From the NCBI GenBank assembly GCA_016927175.1, contig JAFGNC010000261.1:1-20216 (forward strand): a stretch of DNA of 20,216 bases. The letters run 5' to 3'. The notes under the pieces were generated by a model that worked only from the letters and a program-made list of their open reading frames with translations, searched no databases and was not told the DNA's origin. Positions 14,584 to 20,216 of this stretch are shown here, in pieces (position 1 is the first letter of the stretch; each line of letters begins with the position of its first letter). Position numbers and translations under genes: made by a program. The stretch comes from Gammaproteobacteria bacterium. Lineage in GTDB: Bacteria > Pseudomonadota > Gammaproteobacteria > Steroidobacterales > Rariloculaceae.

Positions 14584-15741
14584 TCAGTGTGTTCCGCCGA
14601 GCAGCGCTTTGCCGACCTCGACGTAGTGTCCCGCCGACACCACGATGTTCTGCGTGACGGCGTGCACGTCGCGCCATGCGCGGCCGAAAGGGGACGCGGT
14701 GAACAGCGGCGTCATGCCCGCCCGCTCGTAGAGCAGATCGACGGCCCGCGCGCAGCGGTGCGACGTGTCGAGCGCCGCGAGGCGCACGTCCGAGCGCAGC
14801 GTCTGCGAAAGCGGATCGCCGCGCTCGACCTCGTCCCACGCCCGCGCAGCGATGTCGTACGTCATGGCGCGCGAGGCGCGCACGGCCGCTTCGGCGGCGG
14901 CGAAACGCGACTGCACGTCCGGGTCGTCGCGCAGCAGCGTGCCCGTGCCGCCGGGCCGCTTTGTCTGGGCCATCGAACGGAACTCGTCGAGCGCGTGGCG
15001 CGCGATGCCGAGCGATACCGCCGCGAACGACAGCTCGGCGATCGAGAAGAACGGAAAGCGGTACAGCGGCCCGTCTTCCCTCGGCGCGTCGGTCATCACC
15101 GAGAACGTGTGAGTGGTCGGCACGAAGCGGTCCGGGATTTCGAAGTCTTCGCTGCCGGTGCCGCGCAGGCCCGCCACGGCCCATGTGTCGTAGATCACGA
15201 CGTCGTCTGCCGGCACGGCGACGGCGCGGATCAGCGGCTCGCCGGCGGCGTTCGTGCGGGCGCGGCCGTCGGGGCCCTGCACGATGCAGCCCGCCGTGAA
15301 CCAGGTCGCGTTGCGCGCACCGCTCGCGTACGCCCAGCGGCCGCTGACGCGATAGCCGCGGTCCGTCTCGCGCGCCGTGCCCTGCGGGCTGCCGGAGCCC
15401 GCGATCAGCGCGTCGGCCGGCTCGAATATCTCGCGCGCCGCTTCGCGTTCCAGAAAGCCGCCGAAAAGGCCGGCGCCGGCGCCGATCATGACCGCCCAGC
15501 CGGCGGCGCCGTCCGCGCCCGCGACCGTTTCGAAGATCCGCATCGACGGCACGAGCCCAAGCTCTTCGCCGCCGACCGAGCGCGGGATCCACAGCCGGAA
15601 CAGGCGCTGCTCGTGCATCGCGGCGAGCAGCCGCTCGGAGATGCCGCCGCGCATCTCGTTCGCCTGCGCATCCTCGCGCGCGAGCGGCAGGACTTCCTCC
15701 GCGCCGGCGAGCAGGGCTCGTTGTCTGTCGTCGTGTGTCAT
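14584..15741 (-). CDS. Acyl-CoA-dehydrogenase-fold flavoprotein (HsaA/DszC-like monooxygenase branch)
   Basis: This 385-residue protein has the three-part acyl-CoA dehydrogenase fold. The N-terminal helices contain LWIPRSVGGEELGL, the central beta domain has RGYRVSGRWAYASGARNATW and WAVAGLRGTGSEDFEIPDRF, and the C-terminal four-helix bundle includes SLGIARHALDEF and the terminal NIVVSAGHYVEVGKALLGG. The pattern fits the branch of flavin-dependent monooxygenases such as HsaA rather than beta-oxidation dehydrogenases; no catalytic Glu is evident. A partner flavin reductase is not in the window. It is too short and different for AidB. The ATG at 15741 is chosen by family length, although its Shine-Dalgarno is poor. 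The frame stays open upstream through the palindromic repeat to an ATG at 15834, which would add about 31 repeat-derived residues. Confidence 0.85.
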   Translation of the reverse strand: MTHDDRQRALLAGAEEVLPLAREDAQANEMRGGISERLLAAMHEQRLFRLWIPRSVGGEELGLVPSMRIFETVAGADGAAGWAVMIGAGAGLFGGFLEREAAREIFEPADALIAGSGSPQGTARETDRGYRVSGRWAYASGARNATWFTAGCIVQGPDGRARTNAAGEPLIRAVAVPADDVVIYDTWAVAGLRGTGSEDFEIPDRFVPTTHTFSVMTDAPREDGPLYRFPFFSIAELSFAAVSLGIARHALDEFRSMAQTKRPGGTGTLLRDDPDVQSRFAAAEAAVRASRAMTYDIAARAWDEVERGDPLSQTLRSDVRLAALDTSHRCARAVDLLYERAGMTPLFTASPFGRAWRDVHAVTQNIVVSAGHYVEVGKALLGGTH

Positions 15742-15750
15742 CCGTCCGAT

Positions 15751-15825
15751 AGGGGTCACATCGAAAAAGCGGTCCGAAAAGGGGTCAGGGCCCTTTTCCG
15801 CGGAAAAAGGGCCCTGACCCCTTTT
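15751..15825. repeat. Inverted pair of the GGGGTCAGGGCCCTTTT repeat (locus 2), 49-bp near-perfect palindrome
   Basis: The left arm (15777-15800) and right arm (15801-15825) are reverse complements apart from one extra A/T, meeting at CCGCGG. Each arm contains GGGGTCAGGGCCCTTTT or its complement. An AAAAAGCGG block lies at 15764-15772 and a decayed AGGGGTCA at 15751-15758. The element fills much of the gap between the sugar dehydrogenase and the flavoprotein gene, 83 bp after the former's stop. As RNA it would form a 24-bp hairpin ending in CCCCUUUU on either strand, so it could terminate transcription in both directions. Confidence 0.9.
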
Positions 15826-15874
15826 CTCCGTCATTGGCCGTTCCGCAGCGCAAGCTCGTCCCCGCGCTGCGCTT

Positions 15875-15900
15875 GGGAAAAAAGTACTGCCCCTTTTTCC
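15875..15900. repeat. Second repeat motif (type B), near locus 2
   Basis: The stretch from 15875 to 15900 begins GGGAAAAAAGTACTG and ends CCCCTTTTTCC. Read on the minus strand it contains AAAAAGGGGCAG, which recurs with extra G and A bases as AAAAAAAGGGGGGGCAG at 18248-18264 in locus 3. GGAAAAA and TTTTTCC can pair across it. It starts right after the sugar dehydrogenase stop and is probably part of the same composite repeat element. Confidence 0.55.
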
Positions 15901-15907
15901 GAAAACT

Positions 15908-17170
15908 TCAGTCCGTCGGCGCGATGCGCAGCAGCGCGCCATCGTCCTCGTCCGTGATCACGTACAACAGTCCGTCCGGGCCCTGGCGTACGTCGCGGAT
16001 GCGCTGGCGCAGGCCGGTCAGCAGCGTTTCACGCCGCAGCTCCTCCAGAGCCTCGTTCAGCACGATACGCTCGAGTCCTCCCGTGCCCGGGATCTCGCCG
16101 CGGCGCGCGCTGCCGACGAACAGATTGCCGCGCCACGCCGGAATCCGGTCGCCCGTATAGAAGGTCATGCCGGTCGGCGCGATCGACGGGACCCACAGGA
16201 TCAGCGGCTGCTCGATGCCTTCGGCGATCGGCATCTTCGAATGCCGCGGGCCTTCGTAGGTGCGCCCGTAGCTGTACGTCGGCCAGCCGTAGTTGCCGCC
16301 GGCCCGGATCAGGTTCACTTCGTCGCCGCCGTTCGGGCCGTGCTCTGCGGCGAGAAGCGCGCCGTTCGGTGCCACCGTCAGGCCGAGCTGATCGCGATGA
16401 CCGAGCGTGAAGACCTCCGGCCGCGCGCCGTCCTCGCCGACGAAGGGATTGTCGTCCGGAACGCCGCCGTCCTCGTCGAGCCGCAGGATCTTGCCGTAGA
16501 CGTTGTCCGGCGACTGCGCCGCCTCGTCGAACGGCGCGCCGGTCGTGACGTAAAGCGTGCCGTCGGGCGCGAAAGCGAGCCGCGAGCCGCTGCCCCCGTC
16601 GCGTTCACCGCCGACGAAGATCTCCTCCGCGTCGGCGAGCCGCCCAGCGTCGAAGCGCGCGCGGCCGACGGCGATCGACATCGGCGCGCTGCCGGGTCCG
16701 GAACCCTCGGGCGTGCCGACTTTGTTGTAGCTGAAGTAGACGAGGCGGTTGTCGTCGAACGACGGGTGCAGGACGACGTCGTGCAGCCCGCCGCCGCGCA
16801 CGGCGGACGGCGCCGGCGCGCCGGCGACCGCGTCCGGCTCGAGCCGGGCGTTCGCGCTCGTCGCGCCCCGGACGAGGCGGAGCGCACCGCCGCGCTCGCT
16901 GATCAGCGCGTCACCGTTCGGCAGGAATGCGACGCTGAACGGATGCGCGAGACCGCGCACGACGACGTCGACGCGCACCCGGTGCTGCTCCGCCGTGTCG
17001 AACACATAGGAGCTCCGATCGAGCGTGACCGGCGGAAAGCCGATGTCGGGCTGCTGCGCGGAGGCGTCGGGCGCGAGCAGCGCGAATGCCTGGGCCGTGA
17101 GCAGTGCGGCAGCGGCGGCTGCCCCGCGAGCGGAGGTCGCGCGGCGGGTCCTGGACGCGTCGTTATTCAT
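15908..17170 (-). CDS. PQQ-dependent sugar dehydrogenase, second paralogue, exported
   Basis: This 420-residue protein has an Arg-containing N-region and a hydrophobic segment (GAAAAAALLTAQAFALLAPD, then ASAQQ near residue 40), so it should be exported; RTRRATSARG does not fit a strict twin-arginine motif. The propeller landmarks match the first paralogue: AHPFSVAFLPNGDALISER, GGGLHDVVLHPSF, TLGHRDQLGLTV (His258), AAEHGPNGGDEVNLI, GGNYGWP and RQRIRDVRQGPDGLLYVITD. The conserved histidines are kept, so it is probably an active aldose dehydrogenase of different substrate range. ATG 17170 has GAGGTG seven bases upstream; the frame continues to 17281 without a better start. The flavoprotein gene lies downstream on the same strand beyond the repeat element, which may uncouple the two. 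Confidence 0.92.
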   Translation of the reverse strand: MNNDASRTRRATSARGAAAAAALLTAQAFALLAPDASAQQPDIGFPPVTLDRSSYVFDTAEQHRVRVDVVVRGLAHPFSVAFLPNGDALISERGGALRLVRGATSANARLEPDAVAGAPAPSAVRGGGLHDVVLHPSFDDNRLVYFSYNKVGTPEGSGPGSAPMSIAVGRARFDAGRLADAEEIFVGGERDGGSGSRLAFAPDGTLYVTTGAPFDEAAQSPDNVYGKILRLDEDGGVPDDNPFVGEDGARPEVFTLGHRDQLGLTVAPNGALLAAEHGPNGGDEVNLIRAGGNYGWPTYSYGRTYEGPRHSKMPIAEGIEQPLILWVPSIAPTGMTFYTGDRIPAWRGNLFVGSARRGEIPGTGGLERIVLNEALEELRRETLLTGLRQRIRDVRQGPDGLLYVITDEDDGALLRIAPTD

Positions 17171-17387
17171 ATTCGAGCACCTCGTGCGGGCGATCGCCGG
17201 CGGACGCCGACGGGACGACGTCCGGCGGCACGGCAGGGGAGTTACGCCGGCGAGTGTCGGTTCGGGGGCGAGCCGCGTCAAGACGAGGACCCGGCCGTTG
17301 CGCGTGCCGAGGCCGAGGTTCGGCCGTCACGGCCGGCATCCCGTTCGACGGGCCGCAGCGGCCGCGGCGTTTCGATAGACTGGCACG

Positions 17388-18206
17388 ATGCTTGGGATCG
17401 TCATTGGCGGGCTGCTCGGATTGATGTTCGGCGGCTTTCGCGGCCTAGTGATCGGCGCCGCGCTCGGGTGGCTCGCGGCGTGGTGGCTGCGCCGCCAGCT
17501 GCGGATCCGCGTCGAAGCGCTGCGCAGCGGTCTCGGCGCGATGCAGGCGCAGTTCCTCGACACGACGTTCGCCGCGATGGGCGCGTTGTGCAAGGCGGAC
17601 AGCGTCGTGACGCCGAACGAGATCCGGGCTGCCGAAGCCATGTTCGACCGTCTGCGTCTGTCCCCCGAGCAGCGCGAGTCGGCCAAGGCCGCGTTCAACC
17701 GCGGCAAGGCGCCGGAGTTCGATCTCGACGGGGAGGTCGCGAAGTTCGCGCGCGCGGCACGCGGCAACGTGCTGCTGCTGCAGATGTTCCTTCAGGTGCA
17801 GCTGATGGCCGTCGCCGCGGACGGCGCCGTGCACCCCGCCGAGCACGAGATGCTCGTCCGCATGGCGCGGGGGCTCGGGCTGAGCGAGATGGACGTCCGC
17901 AGGCTCGAGGCGTTGCTGCGGGCGGGCGGCGGCGCAGGGCCGGCCGGCGCCGGGGCGGGCGCGGGCGGCTACGCCGGAGCCTCGCCCGGCCAGCGGCTCG
18001 GCGACGCCTACGAGGCGCTCGGCGTCAGCGCGTCCGCCAGCGACACCGAGATCAAGCGGGCCTATCGCCGGCTCATGAACGAGAACCATCCGGACAAGCT
18101 CGCGAGCCGCGGCCTGCCGGAGAGCATGCGGGAGATCGCCGAGGAGCGTACCCGCGAGATCAGCACGGCCTACAAGCTGATCAAGGAGGCCCGCGGGCTC
18201 GCCTGA
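17388..18206 (+). CDS. djlA: DjlA-type membrane-anchored DnaJ co-chaperone
   Basis: This 272-residue protein (E. coli DjlA has 271) has an N-terminal glycine-rich transmembrane segment (residues about 2-30, LGIVIGGLLGLMFGGFRGL), a TerB-like helical domain (about 50-165, with LCKADSVVTPNEIRAAEAMF and VAADGAVHPAEHEMLVRMA), a Gly/Ala linker (about 180-200) and a C-terminal J domain (YEALGVSASASDTEIKRAYR, HPD at 234-236 in NENHPDKL). It is expected to sit in the inner membrane and stimulate DnaK. No Shine-Dalgarno is visible before the ATG. TAGACT at 17376-17381 ends six bases upstream of it, so the mRNA might be leaderless. The repeat array begins 41 bp after its stop. Confidence 0.94.
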   Translation: MLGIVIGGLLGLMFGGFRGLVIGAALGWLAAWWLRRQLRIRVEALRSGLGAMQAQFLDTTFAAMGALCKADSVVTPNEIRAAEAMFDRLRLSPEQRESAKAAFNRGKAPEFDLDGEVAKFARAARGNVLLLQMFLQVQLMAVAADGAVHPAEHEMLVRMARGLGLSEMDVRRLEALLRAGGGAGPAGAGAGAGGYAGASPGQRLGDAYEALGVSASASDTEIKRAYRRLMNENHPDKLASRGLPESMREIAEERTREISTAYKLIKEARGLA

Positions 18207-18247
18207 GCGGATCCTGGTCAAACGCAGTCAGCCGAAATGGGCATCCC

Positions 18248-18401
18248 AAAAAAAGGGGGGGCAGCTTAAAAAAGGGGTCAGGGCCCTTTTAGGGCGAAAA
18301 AGGGGTCAGGGCCCTTTTTGCAGCTAAAAGGGCCCTGACCCCTTTTCGGGGATAAAAGGGCCCTGACCCCTTTTTCGCGCCCCCTTTTTCGCCGCTTTTT
18401 T
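18248..18401. repeat. Nested inverted array of four GGGGTCAGGGCCCTTTT repeat units (locus 3)
   Basis: Two forward units (18268-18290 and 18297-18319) are followed by two reverse units (18326-18346 and 18354-18375), separated by 6-7-base spacers AGGGCG, GCAGCT and CGGGGAT. Outside them lie decayed arms: AAAAAAAGGGGGGGC at 18248-18262 and GCGCCCCCTTTTT at 18377-18389, then CCGCTTTTTT at 18392-18401. The whole is a three-tier inverted repeat. Every unit has its own 7-bp stem (AAAAGGG and CCCTTTT) with a 7-base loop, so it can fold alone or pair with an opposite unit over about 20 bp. It lies between djlA and the small membrane protein gene. It is not a CRISPR, because units are inverted and spacers are tiny. 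Confidence 0.92.
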
Positions 18402-18464
18402 GCCGGGCGAGCTGCGGCGTGCCAAGATCATGCCCGGGCAGCGTGAGCCGCGGGGTGCTTCGCC

Positions 18465-18932
18465 GTGTTCAGCCCTTCCAATCCGACGCTTCGGCTGCAG
18501 CTCGTGTCCTCGATCGCGGTCGTGTGGGCGCTGATCGAGACGCGCATCGGCGTCATGAGCTTGATGTTCGCCGCCGCGGGCATGGTCTACGTCGTGATCG
18601 CCGCAGCGGCGTTGCGGCGTTCCGCGATCGCGGTCGGCGTAGCGGCGGTCACCACGGTCGTGGTCGGCACACTGGCCGCCGCGGCAGCCTGGATGTTCAC
18701 GTCAGCGGGCTTCGACTGGCTGAGCGGGACGGAGCCGAGCGGGCCCGGCGTTCCCGCCGTGGCCGTATCGCCGACCGGAGACGCCGTCGCCTTGCCGGCG
18801 CCGGCCGCGATGCCCGAGCCGCAGTTCGAACCGTTCCCGTATCTCGCGCTGCTGATCGCCGTGCTGTCGCTCGTCGTCACGTACGGGCACGTGCGCGCAT
18901 GGCGGCGCTCCGGCGAAGCCGCGAAGCGCTGA
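18465..18932 (+). CDS. Small membrane protein of unknown function
   Basis: This 155-residue protein has about four hydrophobic segments (near 12-27, 31-49, 53-77 and 125-142). A Pro/Gly/Ala-rich hydrophilic loop at about 82-120 (GTEPSGPGVPAVAVSPTGDA) separates the last two. The C-terminus is short and basic (RAWRRSGEAAKR). I do not recognise a family. The start is GTG 18465 with GCGGGG at 18450-18455, a weak ribosome-binding site about nine bases upstream. Codon bias (third-position G/C) agrees with neighbouring genes, which supports it being real. It lies between the repeat array and the sigma factor gene, 81 bp upstream of the latter, in the position where ECF42-type loci often carry a DGPF/YCII gene; it is not one. 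Confidence 0.6.
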   Translation: MFSPSNPTLRLQLVSSIAVVWALIETRIGVMSLMFAAAGMVYVVIAAAALRRSAIAVGVAAVTTVVVGTLAAAAAWMFTSAGFDWLSGTEPSGPGVPAVAVSPTGDAVALPAPAAMPEPQFEPFPYLALLIAVLSLVVTYGHVRAWRRSGEAAKR

Positions 18933-18973
18933 CGCCGCCGCGTTGCCGGGCGCGCCCGCGGTCCGCAACGGGC

Positions 18974-19000
18974 TGTCGAAATCGAATCCCGCCAAACGAC
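18974..19000 (+). promoter_or_regulatory. ECF42-type promoter (TGTCGA-N17-CGAC) upstream of the sigma factor gene
   Basis: TGTCGA at 18974-18979 and CGAC at 18997-19000 are 17 bases apart, directly upstream of the sigma factor ATG. From memory of published ECF42 work, the group recognises TGTCGA in the -35 and CGA/TC in the -10 region. I found no other intergenic TGTCGA on either strand in the window. The predicted start of transcription would be near 19007-19009, giving a very short leader. Confidence 0.6.
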
Positions 19001-19013
19001 TCAAGGTCAGACA

Positions 19014-20216
19014 ATGAGCCGATCCGACGACGACATTCATGCCACCGTCGACGCGGTTTACCGCGCCGAGTCCCGGCGCGTGCTCGCGACCCTCATCCGC
19101 GTCCTCGGGGGCGACTTCGACCTGGCGGAGGAAGCGATGCACGAGGCCTTTCGCGCGGCCGTCGAGCAATGGCCGCGGGACGGCGTGCCGGACAACCCGC
19201 GCGCATGGCTGGTGTCGGCGGGCCGCTTCAAGGCGGTCGACACGATCCGCCGGCGCGCGCGCTTCGACGCCTCGCAGGCCGACATCGCCGAGCGTCTGCA
19301 CGGCGGCACCGAGGAGGCCGCGATGGCCGACTACGAGGACGTCGAGGACGACCGCCTGAGGCTGATCTTCACGTGCTGCCATCCGGCGTTGCCGCGGGAC
19401 GCGCAGATCGCGCTGACGTTGCGGGAAGTCTGCGACCTGACCACCGAAGAGATCGCGCGCGCCTATCTCGCGTCGCCCGCGACGCTGGCGCAGCGCATCG
19501 TGCGAGCCAAGAACAAGATCCGCGTCGCGAAGATCCCGTACGAGGTGCCGCAGCGCGATCAGCTGCCGGAGCGGCTCGACAGCGTGCTGCACGTGATCTA
19601 CCTCGTCTACAACGAGGGCTATTCGGCTTCGTCCGGCGACTCGCTGACGCGTCAGGACCTGTCCGCGGAGGCGATCCGGCTCGGCCGGCTGCTCGTCGAG
19701 CTGTTGCCGGAGCCCGAGGCGGCGGGTCTGCTCGCGCTGATGCTGCTGCAGGAGTCGCGCCGCGAAGCGCGCGCGACGCCCGAAGGCGATCTGATCCTGC
19801 TCGACGAGCAGGACCGGTCGCTGTGGAATCGCGACATGATCGACGAAGGGACCGCGCTCGTCGGCAGCGCGCTGTCGTCGCAGGGCTTCGGGCCCTACAC
19901 GCTGCAGGCCGCCATCGCGGCCGTTCACGCCGGCGCACCCGATGCCGCGTCGACCGACTGGAGCGAGATCGTGGGGCTCTACGATCTGCTCGCGCGCGTC
20001 GCGCCGTCGCCGGTCGTCGAGCTCAACCGCGCCGTGGCGATCGCGATGCGCGACGGACCGGATGCAGGGCTCACGCTCGTCGACGATCTGCTCGCGGGCC
20101 GCGAGCTCGCGGGCTACCACCTCGCGTATGCCGCGCGGGCGGATCTTTGCCGCCGGCTCGGCCGCAAGGCCGAGGCGCGCGCGGCGTACGAAAGGGCGCT
20201 CGAGCTGACGCGGCTC
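19014..20216 (+). CDS. ECF42-like RNA polymerase sigma factor with DUF6596/TPR-like C-terminus, 3' end outside the window
   Basis: The frame is open for 401 codons to the window edge without a stop; relatives have roughly 400-420 residues, so little is missing. Sigma region 2 occupies about 8-80 (YRAESRRVLATLIRVLGGDF, ARFKAVD-like helix, TIRRRARFD). The FTCCHPALPRDAQIALTLRE hallmark at 119-138 leads into region 4 (EVCDLTTEEIARAYLASPAT, then LAQRIVRAKNKIR). The DUF6596 extension contains YLVYNEGYSAS (Asn200-Tyr203). The tail from about 330 has TPR-like helices (ELNRAVAIAMRDGPDAGL, and RKAEARAAYERALEL). In this group the extension is needed for activity and replaces an anti-sigma factor. The ATG at 19014 has AAGGT seven bases upstream. 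Confidence 0.93.
   Translation, partial: MSRSDDDIHATVDAVYRAESRRVLATLIRVLGGDFDLAEEAMHEAFRAAVEQWPRDGVPDNPRAWLVSAGRFKAVDTIRRRARFDASQADIAERLHGGTEEAAMADYEDVEDDRLRLIFTCCHPALPRDAQIALTLREVCDLTTEEIARAYLASPATLAQRIVRAKNKIRVAKIPYEVPQRDQLPERLDSVLHVIYLVYNEGYSASSGDSLTRQDLSAEAIRLGRLLVELLPEPEAAGLLALMLLQESRREARATPEGDLILLDEQDRSLWNRDMIDEGTALVGSALSSQGFGPYTLQAAIAAVHAGAPDAASTDWSEIVGLYDLLARVAPSPVVELNRAVAIAMRDGPDAGLTLVDDLLAGRELAGYHLAYAARADLCRRLGRKAEARAAYERALELTRL

Noticed and set aside
14584..15741. AidB, the acyl-CoA dehydrogenase homologue of the Ada regulon
   Set aside because: The protein is 385 residues, not about 540, its motifs fit HsaA-like monooxygenases, and the gene is convergent to, not within, the ada run.
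16241..18292. Long plus-strand open frame of 683 codons
   Set aside because: Antisense to the second sugar dehydrogenase and out of frame with djlA; ends inside the repeat array and shows no domain.
18268..18375. CRISPR-like array
   Set aside because: Units are 21-23 bp in both orientations with spacers of only 6-7 bp, and there are no cas genes; the structure is an inverted repeat cluster.
18702..20120. Minus-strand open frame of 472 codons
   Set aside because: Antisense to the small membrane protein and the ECF42-like sigma factor, both better supported.

Overview
The window is a very GC-rich stretch of bacterial chromosome (by eye about 70%). Gene order is ordinary for a chromosome: short gaps, mixed strands, no phage, plasmid or rRNA/tRNA genes. 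A DjlA-type co-chaperone, Ada and AlkB repair proteins, soluble PQQ-type sugar dehydrogenases and a TPR-tailed ECF42-type sigma factor suggest a free-living proteobacterium. A GC-rich gammaproteobacterium from soil or water is my best guess, but the sequence does not prove it.

Layout. 174-1130 (-) NmrA-like NAD(P)-binding protein. 1372-4883 (+) PQQ-dependent sugar dehydrogenase, alpha/beta hydrolase, rhomboid protease, small bacterial sugar transferase. 5074-6973 (+) secreted conserved protein and an MFS transporter. 7086-10146 (+) CHASE-type hybrid histidine kinase, then a six-segment membrane protein with buried acidic and His residues. 10112-11383 (-) exported amidohydrolase, overlapping its convergent neighbour. 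11483-14498 (+) alkylation-repair cluster: CMD/AhpD-like protein, Ada, a 2-oxoglutarate/Fe(II) oxygenase, AlkB. 14584-17170 (-) acyl-CoA-dehydrogenase-fold flavoprotein and a second PQQ-type sugar dehydrogenase. 17388-18206 (+) DjlA. 18465-18932 (+) small membrane protein. 19014 to the right edge (+) an ECF42-like sigma factor cut by the window end.

The most unusual content is a family of short palindromic repeats with core GGGGTCAGGGCCCTTTT. It occurs at three intergenic loci: a single half-unit at 86-110, a near-perfect 49-bp inverted pair at 15777-15825, and a nested four-unit inverted array at 18268-18375. A second related motif (AAAAAGGGGCAG) lies beside two of them. Each locus sits about 40-85 bp past a stop codon, each unit ends in a run of T, and each locus is accompanied by a CCGCTTTTT block. 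They look like a mobile REP/MITE-like element family that may also act as bidirectional terminators. No transposase is present in the window.

Two local regulatory stories stand out. The sigma factor has a TGTCGA-N17-CGAC promoter-like sequence just upstream, matching what I recall of the ECF42 target motif, which implies autoregulation. The Ada-AlkB cluster carries a third, uncharacterised iron/2-oxoglutarate oxygenase between ada and alkB, a plausible accessory member of an adaptive alkylation response.
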